DNA of 64,000 nt from Pseudomonas putida (GTDB lineage Bacteria > Pseudomonadota > Gammaproteobacteria > Pseudomonadales > Pseudomonadaceae). The stretch covers positions 3,162,001-3,226,000 of the forward strand of contig NZ_CP066306.1 in NCBI RefSeq assembly GCF_016406145.1. The letters run 5' to 3'. Positions within the stretch are counted from its first letter, which is position 1; each line of letters starts with the position of its first letter. Below, piece after piece: positions 27,818 to 36,128 of this stretch. The notes under the pieces are model-generated. The model ran no database searches. It was not told the origin of the DNA and saw nothing but the letters and a program-made list of their open reading frames with translations. Made by a program: the position numbers and the translations under genes.

Positions 27818-28549
27818 TCACTGCACCGGCAGGAAATTCATCAGCAACAGGCTTTGCGCGTAGTTGAGCCCGATCCGCCGGTAGCGCTCATCCAACAGTT
27901 GCGCCAGCAAATCCAGCCGCGCGACGATCTTGCCGAACTCCACCGCAAAACTCAGGTTGCTGCCCTCCTCCGAAATCTCGTTGGAAAATAACAGCAATAC
28001 CCCATTGGCATCCTGGCGCTGGCTGAGCATCCAGGTAGCCTTTTCGATGTTGCGAGCGGCGTTGTTGACGAACAAAGGGTCGATGGTGTCCGTCATGTAG
28101 AACTCGGTTCGCCCACCGTGCGCGGTAATCAGCATGCTGCCGATGGCGTAGATGAAGGCACCGACCCGGTCACCGCGAAACTCGGGGCTAAGCGCGTAAC
28201 TCAAGGCAGCGAGGTCGCGACGGTTGCCCAACTGTGCCAAGGGTTGCCGCTGTTCGATGGCGATGCGGATCTGCCGCTCTGCAGTGGCGGCATCGAGGTA
28301 ACCGGACATTTTCCACTGGCTGGGGTTGCGCAGGTACAGCTTGTTCATCAGCAGGAACAGGCTCTGCAGGTTGTCGCGCATGGCCAGCGTCGCCATGCGG
28401 TCGACACTGGTCTGGAACAGCTCGCTGGGCTTGCCGTTGCCGAACTGGCTGACGATGTCCTGGCCTTGCTGCTGGGTGCAGGCGCCCAGGCAGACCAGTG
28501 TGCCTGCCAGCAGCAGGCGCGGGAAGAATACGGGTTTGCTTGCAACCAT
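27818..28549 (-). CDS. hypothetical lipoprotein
   Basis: This is a 243-residue protein with a lipoprotein signal: a basic N-terminus, hydrophobic LLLAGTLVC and lipobox LGAC (Cys24). The mature part is helical, with LQSLFLLMNKLYLRNPSQWK and ERQIRIAIEQRQPL, and ends LLLMNFLPVQ. I do not recognise a domain. The start at 28549 (MVASKPVFF) is chosen because it gives a normal lipoprotein signal; a longer frame from 28606 would bury it. It is convergent with the hydrolase gene, six bases apart. Confidence 0.75.
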   Translation of the reverse strand: MVASKPVFFPRLLLAGTLVCLGACTQQQGQDIVSQFGNGKPSELFQTSVDRMATLAMRDNLQSLFLLMNKLYLRNPSQWKMSGYLDAATAERQIRIAIEQRQPLAQLGNRRDLAALSYALSPEFRGDRVGAFIYAIGSMLITAHGGRTEFYMTDTIDPLFVNNAARNIEKATWMLSQRQDANGVLLLFSNEISEEGSNLSFAVEFGKIVARLDLLAQLLDERYRRIGLNYAQSLLLMNFLPVQ

Positions 28550-28720
28550 CGGCACCGGGTCGAAATCGGCGGCCGCGCCGGGGATCGGCGCGGCCTGGCC
28601 AAGCATAGAGCCCGCAAACCGGAAAAAGTGCGATAGAGGGGTGACCGCAAGTCAGTGCGCCTGTTCGCCGGCTTGCTCAGGTCTACGAGGCTGGCGCCCA
28701 TGCTCCCCTGCAAGCAACGA

Positions 28721-29512
28721 TTACAGGGCGTGGCGCAGCATCTGCACCACTTGAGCGTGCAGTACCGGATCACCACACGCCACCACACAGCCGCCGTGCT
28801 GTGCCGAACTGCCATCCCAAGCGGTGATTACCCCGCCCGCCCCTTCGATGATCGGCATCAGCGCCTGCACGTCATACGGTTGCAGGCTCGCTTCGACAAT
28901 CACATCGACAAACCCCGAGGCCAGCATGCAGTAGGCGTAGCAATCGCCGCCATAGCGCATCAGCCGCGCCTTGTCAGCCACGGCCTGGAACGCAGCCTTG
29001 CGCTCTGGGGTATCGAACATGTCTGGCGTCGTGCACATCAAGGTTGCCGCCGCCAGGTCTGCACAGGCGCGGGTCTTCAATGGCGTGCCGCTGCGCCACG
29101 CGCCTTCGGGGGTACCGACGAAACGCTCACCGGTGAAAGGTTGGTTCATCACCCCCAGCACGGGGCGGGTACCATCGTTCAGGGCGATCAGCGTGCCCCA
29201 CAGTGGCAGGCCGGTGATGAAGGCGCGGGTGCCATCGATGGGGTCGAGCACCCAGGTCAATGGGCTGCTGCCGATTGCCACCCCCTGCTCTTCGCCAAGA
29301 ATGCCGTGTTCCGGGTAACGCGCCTGGATCAGCGTGCGCATGGCGTCTTCGGCAGCCTTGTCGGCCACGGTCACCGGGTCGTACAGGCGCCCGCCCTTGT
29401 CCTCGACGTCCAGGCTGGCACGAAAGTACGGCTGGATCGCGGCTGCAGCGGCATCGGCCAACTGCTCGGCGAAGGCGCGGAATTCGCCGGTCTGTTCAGC
29501 ACTCAGGGACAT
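28721..29512 (-). CDS. inositol monophosphatase family phosphatase (histidinol-phosphatase-like)
   Basis: This is a 263-residue Mg2+-dependent phosphatase. Metal-binding motifs are intact: GILGEEQG, the signature WVLDPIDGTRAF and the C-terminal SLQPYDVQALMPIIEGAGG. The opening LADAAAAAIQPYF and the overall pattern resemble HisN-type histidinol-phosphate phosphatases, which act in histidine biosynthesis, although other sugar or inositol phosphates are possible. The start at 29512 gives the usual length. It is a single gene, divergent from the universal stress protein gene. Confidence 0.88.
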   Translation of the reverse strand: MSLSAEQTGEFRAFAEQLADAAAAAIQPYFRASLDVEDKGGRLYDPVTVADKAAEDAMRTLIQARYPEHGILGEEQGVAIGSSPLTWVLDPIDGTRAFITGLPLWGTLIALNDGTRPVLGVMNQPFTGERFVGTPEGAWRSGTPLKTRACADLAAATLMCTTPDMFDTPERKAAFQAVADKARLMRYGGDCYAYCMLASGFVDVIVEASLQPYDVQALMPIIEGAGGVITAWDGSSAQHGGCVVACGDPVLHAQVVQMLRHAL

Positions 29513-29583
29513 GAAACGGGCCTCGTGAAATGATGGGGCTGGCATCATACCCGACAAACCCTTTGGCGGTAGACGCCTGCGCA

Positions 29584-29601
29584 TTCGCGGGCAAGCCCGC
29601 T
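29584..29601 (+). repeat. REP half-element
   Basis: ttcgcgggcaagcccgct matches the core of a common P. putida REP variant (arms gcggg/cccgc), without the usual cctacaggg extension. It lies between the divergent phosphatase and universal stress protein genes. Confidence 0.5.
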
Positions 29602-29670
29602 GCCGCCTAGACTGAACAGACCAGATCAACAGGCATGAACCGGGGGGCTGCCCACACGTGGAGGTGTGCG

Positions 29671-30561
29671 ATGAGCCAGTTCAAGCGTTTGTTAGTCATG
29701 CTCGGCCCGCAGATGCGTTATACACCCGCGCTGCAGCGCGCGGCGGCATTGGCCGAATCCAGCGGTGCCCTGCTGGATATCAATGTCTTCGTCGACGATG
29801 TCGACACCTTTGGCCTGATGAGCGACGGCCGTGAACGCGAGCGGCTACTCGCCGACAACCGCCAATGGCTGGCCGACGCCACCGAGCAATTGCGCGATGA
29901 CGGCCTGGACGTGTCCACCGAACTGCTGCTCACCCGTGATCCGCTGGGCAGCGTAATCGAGCGCATCGAGCAGTTGGGCTGTGATTTGCTGATCAAGGAT
30001 GTACAGCACGAACCAGTGCTCAAGCGCCTGTTGGTCACACCGCTGGACTGGCAACTGCTCAAGGACAGCCCGGTGGCCGTTCACCTGGTCAGTGACATTC
30101 GCCTGCCGCTGCCCCGGCAAATCGCCGTCGCCGTCGACCTCAACAGCCACGGTGCGGGCGAACACCTGGACGAGCAGGTGATCCACTGCGCACATGCCCT
30201 GGCCCTGCAGTGCAACGCCGAACTGCACCTGTTGCATGTGTGCGATGCGGCCAGAACCCATCTCGCCGACTTCGGCGCCGGCACGGTGACCATGCCCGGT
30301 TTCGAGGGCAGTGTGCGCACCGCACAACGGGCAGCGTTCAATCGCCTCGGTGACCATCACCAGATCCCGCTGGAACGCCGACACTTTCTGGAAGGTGCTG
30401 CGATTCGGGCGATTGCCCAGTTCGTCAGCCACAGCCGGGTCGATGTGATCGTGATGGGCAACCACCGGCATGACGCCATGCAGACGTTCCTGGGTGGGAC
30501 CACGGCGCATGTGCTGGAGCATCCACTGTGCAATGTGCTGGCGGTCAAAGGGGTGCGTTGA
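29671..30561 (+). CDS. universal stress protein, tandem UspA domains
   Basis: This is a 296-residue cytoplasmic protein with two UspA-like domains. The first runs about 1-145 (FKRLLVMLGPQMRYTPALQR). The second, about 150-296, ends with the ATP-binding-type motif VIVMGNHRHDAMQTFLGGTT followed by HVLEHPLCNVLAVKG. The G-2x-G-9x-G(S/T) phosphate loop is recognisable only in the second domain. UspE-like tandem proteins are induced by starvation and oxidative stress. The start at 29671 has GGAGG upstream; an earlier in-frame ATG is less likely. Confidence 0.88.
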   Translation: MSQFKRLLVMLGPQMRYTPALQRAAALAESSGALLDINVFVDDVDTFGLMSDGRERERLLADNRQWLADATEQLRDDGLDVSTELLLTRDPLGSVIERIEQLGCDLLIKDVQHEPVLKRLLVTPLDWQLLKDSPVAVHLVSDIRLPLPRQIAVAVDLNSHGAGEHLDEQVIHCAHALALQCNAELHLLHVCDAARTHLADFGAGTVTMPGFEGSVRTAQRAAFNRLGDHHQIPLERRHFLEGAAIRAIAQFVSHSRVDVIVMGNHRHDAMQTFLGGTTAHVLEHPLCNVLAVKGVR

Positions 30562-30689
30562 GGCATCGGCTGAGACTTTTTGGGCTGTCGGATTGATCGC
30601 CGTCTGCGCGGTGATTGATCTGACAGCCCGAATCAATCGCACGACCAGCATCAAACTGGCACTCCCGCGCCACTTAAAAATAATGCATT

Positions 30690-30704
30690 TGATAATGATT
30701 CGTA
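30690..30704 (+). promoter_or_regulatory. Fur-box-like site before the TonB receptor gene
   Basis: TGATAATGATTCGTA fits the 7-1-7 Fur consensus with a perfect left half and a degenerate right half; a further AT-rich repeat (taatgcatttgat) lies just left. It is about 60 bp upstream of the siderophore receptor start, which fits iron repression by Fur. Confidence 0.6.
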
Positions 30705-30762
30705 GTAATTTCGCGGCGTATCAATCCCCTTCCTAGCGCCCTACTTCAGGATCGTACCGTCG

Positions 30763-32898
30763 ATGCGTCGCACGTTCGTTTCGCTTTGTGTACTACATGC
30801 TGTTTCCCCGTTGGCTTTCGCCGAGTCCGAGTCACTCGGCAACCCCGCCCAGATCGAACTCCAGGCCCTGAACATTAGCGGTACCGCCGACAGCGAACGT
30901 GCCGATGGGCCGGTCGAGGGCTACAAAGCCAGTCGTTCGGCCAGTGCCACGCGCACAGACACCGCGCTGCACGAAATACCGCAGTCGATCAGCGTCGTAC
31001 CCAAGGATGTACTCGAAGACACCGGTGCCACGCGGCTGCAGGACGGCCTGGACTACGCAGGCGGCGTTGGCCGCGCCAACAACTTTGGCGGCCAGGGCCT
31101 GACCACTTTCACGGTGCGCGGTTTCACCACGGGCGAGTTCTACCGCAACGGCTTCCCAATCAACCGTGGCTACCCGAACGCCCCCGATGCCAACAGTGTG
31201 GAGCGGCTGGAAGTGATCCGCGGCCCGGCCACCAGCCTCTATGGCCGTGGCGACCCGGGCGGGACCTTCAACGTGGTCAGCAAGCAGCCACTGGCGGACC
31301 CCAAAGTGACGCTTGGCAGCCAGCTCGACGACCAGGGCATGCACCGGGCAACGCTAGATGCCACCGGGCCGCTCAATGAAGATGGCTCACTCGCCTACCG
31401 CCTGAACGTGCTGGGTGAAGGTGGTGATAGCTTCCGCGACGATGTCGAAAGCGAACGCTACGACGTTGCGCCCGTGCTCAGCTGGCAGGTCAATGACGCC
31501 ACGAAGATCGTCTTCGAGGGCGACTTCATGCGCAACAACCACCCGCTGGACCGGGGCCTTACCCGCCTGCCCGGCCAGCGCGGCACCGCCTCGCGTGACA
31601 CCAATATCTGGGAAAAAGGCAGCGACAACCTGCTGCACAACGACAACAACATGGCGCAGTTGCGCTTCGAGCACGCGCTCAGCGATGACTGGACCTTGGG
31701 CGGCGGCATGCAGTGGCTGGACGGCTCACTCAAGGGCAACGCCGTGGAAGCCAATGCTTTGCAGGCCGATGGCCGCACCCTGGGGCGCAACTTCAACTAC
31801 CGCAAGCTCGAATGGACCGACCGTGACTACCAGCTCAACCTGACCGGCCACTTCGAAACGGGCGGCTTGGCCCACACCCTGCTGACCGGCATCGAATATG
31901 AAGACTACGACTACAGCTCGATCATTCAACGTTCGGCCGCCGGTGCCGGCGCCTATCCGATCGACATCTTCGACCCGGTGCTGGGCCAGCCCCGCCCTGC
32001 CCTGACCCGCACGACTACCCACGACAAGGAAAACCTCAAGACCTGGGCCGCCTTCATTCAGGACCAGGTCGCCCTGACCGAGCGCCTGAAGGCACTGGCC
32101 GGGGTGCGCTTCGAGCGTTACGAGCATGACTACGACAACAAGCTGAACAATGCAGGCGACTTCAGCAAGGGTGAAAACGGCGTCACGCCTCGTTTCGGCC
32201 TGCTGTATGACCTCACCGACACGCTTGCCGTTTACGCCAACACCGCCCGCTCGTTCAAGCCCAACAGTGGCGCCAGCCTGCAAGGCAGTGGTTTCGACCC
32301 GGAGAAAGGCAAGTCGTATGAGTTGGGTGTGAAGTGGGAAGCGCCCGATCGCCAGCTAAGCATCGACGCAGCTGCGTACCACATCGTCAAGGAAAACGTG
32401 CTGACCCGCGACCCCAATGACCCTTCCGGTACCTACAGCATCGCCGCCGGTGAGGTGCGCAGCCGCGGGCTGGACATCAACATTGCCGGCAACCTCACCC
32501 CTGAGTGGCGTGTGATCGGTGGCTATGCCTATGTCGACGCCGAAGTCACTCAGGACAACACGGTGCCCACCGGCACGCGCCTGGCGAACATCCCGCGCAA
32601 CAGCTTCAGCCTGCTGAACACCTATGAGTTTCAGGATGGTCTGGCCAAGGGCCTGGGGCTGGGGGTTGGGGTGAAGTACATCGATGACCGTGCCGGGCAG
32701 ACCGCCGCGACGACTTACACCATGGCGAGCTACAGCGTGGTCGACCTGCACAGCTTCTACAAGGTCAACGAGCATGTACGGCTGAACCTGGACGTGAAGA
32801 ACGTGTTCAACAAGGGCTATGACGAAGGGGCGTTCAACACTTACGTGTACCCGGGTGCACCACGCACGGTGCAAGCCGGGGTTTCCTACACCTTCTGA
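30763..32898 (+). CDS. TonB-dependent siderophore receptor
   Basis: This is a 711-residue outer-membrane receptor that imports a ferric siderophore using TonB-ExbBD energy. A signal peptide ends at PLAFA; the plug domain (about 60-175) contains IPQSISVVPKDVLEDTG and ERLEVIRGPATSLYGRGDPG. The 22-strand barrel ends with a terminal phenylalanine in VQAGVSYTF. No N-terminal signalling (STN) domain is present, so it should not run its own ECF sigma circuit. The ligand cannot be named. A Fur-box-like site precedes it. Confidence 0.92.
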   Translation: MRRTFVSLCVLHAVSPLAFAESESLGNPAQIELQALNISGTADSERADGPVEGYKASRSASATRTDTALHEIPQSISVVPKDVLEDTGATRLQDGLDYAGGVGRANNFGGQGLTTFTVRGFTTGEFYRNGFPINRGYPNAPDANSVERLEVIRGPATSLYGRGDPGGTFNVVSKQPLADPKVTLGSQLDDQGMHRATLDATGPLNEDGSLAYRLNVLGEGGDSFRDDVESERYDVAPVLSWQVNDATKIVFEGDFMRNNHPLDRGLTRLPGQRGTASRDTNIWEKGSDNLLHNDNNMAQLRFEHALSDDWTLGGGMQWLDGSLKGNAVEANALQADGRTLGRNFNYRKLEWTDRDYQLNLTGHFETGGLAHTLLTGIEYEDYDYSSIIQRSAAGAGAYPIDIFDPVLGQPRPALTRTTTHDKENLKTWAAFIQDQVALTERLKALAGVRFERYEHDYDNKLNNAGDFSKGENGVTPRFGLLYDLTDTLAVYANTARSFKPNSGASLQGSGFDPEKGKSYELGVKWEAPDRQLSIDAAAYHIVKENVLTRDPNDPSGTYSIAAGEVRSRGLDINIAGNLTPEWRVIGGYAYVDAEVTQDNTVPTGTRLANIPRNSFSLLNTYEFQDGLAKGLGLGVGVKYIDDRAGQTAATTYTMASYSVVDLHSFYKVNEHVRLNLDVKNVFNKGYDEGAFNTYVYPGAPRTVQAGVSYTF

Positions 32899-32905
32899 AT
32901 GGCCG

Positions 32906-32923
32906 GGGCCGCTGGTGCGGCCC
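32906..32923. terminator. bidirectional hairpin between receptor and pagL
   Basis: GGGCCGC-tggt-GCGGCCC is a perfect 7 bp stem with a four-base loop, placed between the convergent receptor and pagL stops. A short GCAGTTTC follows on the plus strand. Confidence 0.65.
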
Positions 32924-32929
32924 GCAGTT

Positions 32930-33451
32930 TCAGAACGCCTTGCTGTAGAACAGCGAGTAGGACTCGATGCCGTCGTTCGGCTGTTTGATACCGGCGTTGG
33001 AGTAGTGCATGGCACGGATGCCGACTTTCTGCTCGCCCGGCAACTTCAGGCCGAAACCGATGCGGTCCTCGAAATTGACCGACGAACCCAGGTGCTGATC
33101 GCCGACATCGGTCTTGGAAAATGCTGCCAGGCCGATGCCTGCCTCGATGTACGGAGTGTAGGTAAAGCCACTGAATTCGTAGGTGAACACCGGGCTGAAC
33201 GACAGCGAGTGGGCTCCGCTGGCCTCGCCACCTTCCCAGTAGGTGTAGGCCGCATCCCAGTAACCGGTCACGAAGCCGGTGCTGCTTTGCAGCCATTTCT
33301 TGTCCCAGTCGAAGGCCAGGCCGATGCGGTAGGTCATGTCGCCTTGGCTGGTGGCGCCCACGGCACCGGACACTTGCGCGGCCTGGGCCAGATTGGCACC
33401 GGCAAAGGCCAATGCGGCGGCCGCCAGCATAGTGGCAAAACGGGGTTTCAT
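32930..33451 (-). CDS. pagL: lipid A 3-O-deacylase PagL
   Basis: PagL is an outer-membrane beta-barrel enzyme that removes the 3-O acyl chain of lipid A. The product is 173 residues, the same as P. aeruginosa PagL as I remember it, with a signal peptide ending at AQAA. The catalytic His149 and Ser151 (AMHYSNAGIKQ) and Glu163 (DGIESYSLFY) are present and spaced as in that enzyme. ATG 33451 is used because GGAG lies nine bases upstream; an ATG nine bases earlier abuts that site too closely. It ends in the aromatic residue typical of barrels. Confidence 0.93.
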   Translation of the reverse strand: MKPRFATMLAAAALAFAGANLAQAAQVSGAVGATSQGDMTYRIGLAFDWDKKWLQSSTGFVTGYWDAAYTYWEGGEASGAHSLSFSPVFTYEFSGFTYTPYIEAGIGLAAFSKTDVGDQHLGSSVNFEDRIGFGLKLPGEQKVGIRAMHYSNAGIKQPNDGIESYSLFYSKAF

Positions 33452-33622
33452 TGATGACATCTCCTGATGGTCTACACGGGCAAGCGGGGGCTTGTTGCCC
33501 CTCGATTTTTACGGTGAACGGTGCATCCAACCGGTCACACGAGGTAATACTTTTCTGATTATTGTCCAAGTAATCAAAAAGTTGGAAGTAAATTGCCACT
33601 AATGGCTAATGTGCGGCCCGTC

Positions 33623-34495
33623 TCAGCCAGCGCGCCGCTCCTCAAGCAGCTTGACGAACATGCTCAAGCTGCGCGAAACGGTACCCCGGCGCCACACCAG
33701 CCAGGTCTTGAGGTAGCGGAAATCCTCCGACATCGGCCAGGCGCAAACCGTGCTGCAGCCAGGCATGTTGTCGAGCATGCTGCGCGGCAACATGGCCAGG
33801 CCAGCACCGGCGCTGACGCAGGCGAGCATGCCGTGGTAGGACTCCATCTCGTGGATCTTGCCCGGCACCGCCTGGTCCTGGACGAACCAGTTCTCGAAAT
33901 GATGGCGGTACGAGCAGTTGGCACGGAAGGCGTAGATGCTCGCACCGTTGACGTCCTGCGCACGGGTTACCGGGGCGTGGTTGAGCGGCGAGATGATCAC
34001 CATCTCCTCCTCGAATACTGGCATGCCTTCGAGCGTGGGGTGCAACAACGGGCCATCGACGAATGCTGCCACCAGGCGCCCGGACAGCACGCCTTCAAGC
34101 ATGGTCCCCGACGGCCCGGTGGAAAGGTCCAGGTCGACTTTCGGGTAACGCTGGTTATAGGCGGCCAGCAATGCCGGTATGCGCACTGCTGCGGTGCTCT
34201 CCAGCGAACCCAGGGCGAAGGTGCCTTGCGGGTCTTCGCCCGCAACCGTCAACCGGGCCTCGTGCACCAGGTCGAGAATGCGCCGGGTGTATTCGAGGAA
34301 ATTCCAGCCAGCCGGCGACAGGCGCAGGCGGCTTTTCTCACGGATGAACAGCTCGACCCCCAGGTCCTCCTCCAGCTGCTTGATGCGTGTGGTCAGGTTA
34401 GACGGCACCCGATGAATATGCTGGGCGGCGGCGCTGATGCTGCCCTGTTCGGCCACCGCCTTGAAGATCTCCAATTGGACCAGATCCACAGTCAT
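33623..34495 (-). CDS. LysR regulator, PtrR-like
   Basis: This is a 290-residue LysR regulator with [23 protein letters not shown] and [18 protein letters not shown]. coli PtrR (YneJ) has the same position, divergent from the succinate-semialdehyde dehydrogenase gene sad, and here the divergent neighbour is also a Sad-like dehydrogenase. The 99 bp gap between them (34496-34594) is AT-rich and would hold the shared control region. The role in putrescine/GABA use is inferred from that synteny. Confidence 0.85.
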   Translation of the reverse strand: MTVDLVQLEIFKAVAEQGSISAAAQHIHRVPSNLTTRIKQLEEDLGVELFIREKSRLRLSPAGWNFLEYTRRILDLVHEARLTVAGEDPQGTFALGSLESTAAVRIPALLAAYNQRYPKVDLDLSTGPSGTMLEGVLSGRLVAAFVDGPLLHPTLEGMPVFEEEMVIISPLNHAPVTRAQDVNGASIYAFRANCSYRHHFENWFVQDQAVPGKIHEMESYHGMLACVSAGAGLAMLPRSMLDNMPGCSTVCAWPMSEDFRYLKTWLVWRRGTVSRSLSMFVKLLEERRAG

Positions 34496-34594
34496 TCTCC
34501 AAACGTGAATGTTTCGCTCATTATTATTCAGTTTTCATTAAACCCCTAGCCCACTAGTCTGGCCTCACTGATGAACAACAACGAGTGTGCAGCC

Positions 34595-35980
34595 ATGAGC
34601 CAGATCAGCAGCCTGACCCACGCCATCTCCATCGACCCGCACAGCGGCGAGCAGATCGGCAGCTACCCTTTCGACACCGACGCCGCACTGGAAGCGGCGC
34701 TGCAACGTGCCAAGGCTGGCTATCGCCAGTGGCGCCAGGTGTCGCTGGGTCAGCGCAGCGAGTACCTGCTTGCCCTGGCCGACACACTTGAGGCCAAAGC
34801 CGAAACGTTCGCGCAGATGATCAGCCGCGAAATCGGCAAGCCGATCAGCCAGGCCCGAGGTGAAGTGAGCAAGTGCGTCGGCCTGTGCCGGTGGTACGCC
34901 GAGCACGGCCCGGCGATGCTTGCGGCTGAGCCGACCCAGGTCGAAAAAGCGCGTATCGAATACCGCCCGCTGGGCCCGATCCTGGCCGTGATGCCGTGGA
35001 ACTTCCCGATCTGGCAGGTGCTGCGTGGCGCCGTACCGGCGATCCTGGCCGGCAATACCTATGTGCTCAAGCATGCGCCGAACGTCATGGGCAGCGCCTA
35101 TCTGATGGGCGACTTGTTCAAGGATGCGGGCTTGCCCGATGGTGTGTTCGAGGTGCTCAACGTGACCCCGGACGGTGTCACCCGCGCCATCAACGACCCG
35201 CGCATCGCTGCCGTGACATTGACCGGCAGCGTGCGTGCCGGCATGGCCATCGGCGCCCAGGCCGGTGCCGCGCTGAAGAAGTGCGTGCTCGAGCTGGGAG
35301 GCTCCGACCCGTTCATCGTCCTGGCAGACGCCGACCTGGATGCTGCGGTCAAAGCCGCCGTGGTCGGCCGCTACCAGAACACCGGTCAGGTCTGCGCCGC
35401 GGCCAAGCGCCTGATCGTGGAAGAGAGCATCGTCGAGGCATTCACACGCAAGTTCGTCGAGGCGACGCGCCAGTTGAAGGTCGGCAACCCGCTGGAAGAT
35501 GACACCTACATCGGCCCGATGGCGCGCTACGACCTGCGCGACGAGCTCGATGGCCAGGTCCAGGCGACACTTGCCGAGGGCGCCACCCTGCTGTTGGGCG
35601 GCAACAAGGTCGAAGGCGTGGGCAACTTCTATGCACCGACCGTGTTCGGCAACGTCACCGCGGACATGACCGCGTTCAAGCAGGAACTGTTCGGCCCCGT
35701 GGCTGCGATCATCACTGCCCGCGATGCCGAACATGCGGTGGAGCTGGCCAACGACAGCGAATTCGGCCTGGCATCGACCATCTACACCGCAGACTATGCC
35801 TTGGCCGAGCGCATGACGGCAGCACTGGACACCGGTGGGGTGTTCATCAACGGTTATTGCGCTTCTGACCCCCGCGTGGCCTTCGGTGGGGTGAAGAAGA
35901 GTGGTTTCGGGCGTGAGCTGTCGCATTTTGGGGTGCGCGAGTTCACCAACGCCCAAACCGTGTGGCTGGATCGCAACTGA
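34595..35980 (+). CDS. sad: NAD-dependent succinate-semialdehyde dehydrogenase, Sad-like
   Basis: This is a 461-residue aldehyde dehydrogenase that would oxidise succinate semialdehyde, the end product of putrescine/GABA breakdown, to succinate. It is of the short YneI/Sad type: VMPWNFPIWQVLRGAVP, FTGSVR-like TLTGSVRAGMAIG, base in LELGGSDPF and the nucleophile in NTGQVCAAAKR. The start at 34595 (MSQISSLTHA) matches family N-termini; an ATG 24 bases earlier is possible. Divergent from the PtrR-like regulator. Confidence 0.87.
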   Translation: MSQISSLTHAISIDPHSGEQIGSYPFDTDAALEAALQRAKAGYRQWRQVSLGQRSEYLLALADTLEAKAETFAQMISREIGKPISQARGEVSKCVGLCRWYAEHGPAMLAAEPTQVEKARIEYRPLGPILAVMPWNFPIWQVLRGAVPAILAGNTYVLKHAPNVMGSAYLMGDLFKDAGLPDGVFEVLNVTPDGVTRAINDPRIAAVTLTGSVRAGMAIGAQAGAALKKCVLELGGSDPFIVLADADLDAAVKAAVVGRYQNTGQVCAAAKRLIVEESIVEAFTRKFVEATRQLKVGNPLEDDTYIGPMARYDLRDELDGQVQATLAEGATLLLGGNKVEGVGNFYAPTVFGNVTADMTAFKQELFGPVAAIITARDAEHAVELANDSEFGLASTIYTADYALAERMTAALDTGGVFINGYCASDPRVAFGGVKKSGFGRELSHFGVREFTNAQTVWLDRN

Positions 35981-35992
35981 TTTCGTGAGCCG

Positions 35993-36009
35993 GGGCTGCT
36001 TTGCAGCCC
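35993..36009 (+). terminator. hairpin after the sad-like gene
   Basis: GGGCTGC-ttt-GCAGCCC is a perfect 7 bp stem 13 bases after the stop codon. It is followed directly by a REP element. Confidence 0.65.
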
Positions 36010-36010
36010 A

Positions 36011-36102
36011 ATCGCCGGCAAGCCGGCTCCCACAGTGACCGTGCTGCCCGTACGGTTTTCAAAGCTGGCAGCAATTGCTGTGGGAGCCGGCTTGCCGGCG
36101 AT
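36011..36102. repeat. inverted pair of REP elements (BIME)
   Basis: A 25-base REP (36011-36035, containing gccggcaagccggctcccac) recurs as an exact reverse complement at 36078-36102, with a 42-base spacer. The pair sits between two convergent genes and is flanked on each side by a terminator-like hairpin, forming one large imperfect palindrome from about 35992 to 36121. Confidence 0.9.
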
Positions 36103-36103
36103 T

Positions 36104-36120
36104 GGGCCGCGCAGCGGCCC
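36104..36120 (-). terminator. hairpin after the UvrD-like gene
   Basis: GGGCCGC-gca-GCGGCCC is a perfect 7 bp stem eight bases beyond the stop codon of the minus-strand UvrD-like gene. It mirrors the hairpin at 35993-36009 on the other side of the REP pair. Confidence 0.6.
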
Positions 36121-36128
36121 CGGCACGC

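Noticed and set aside
30580..30628. A large hairpin after the universal stress protein gene (gggctgtc with gacagccc)
   Set aside because: The outer arms pair, but the inner part is a direct repeat of gattgatc rather than an inverted one, and no T run follows, so a terminator call is not supported.
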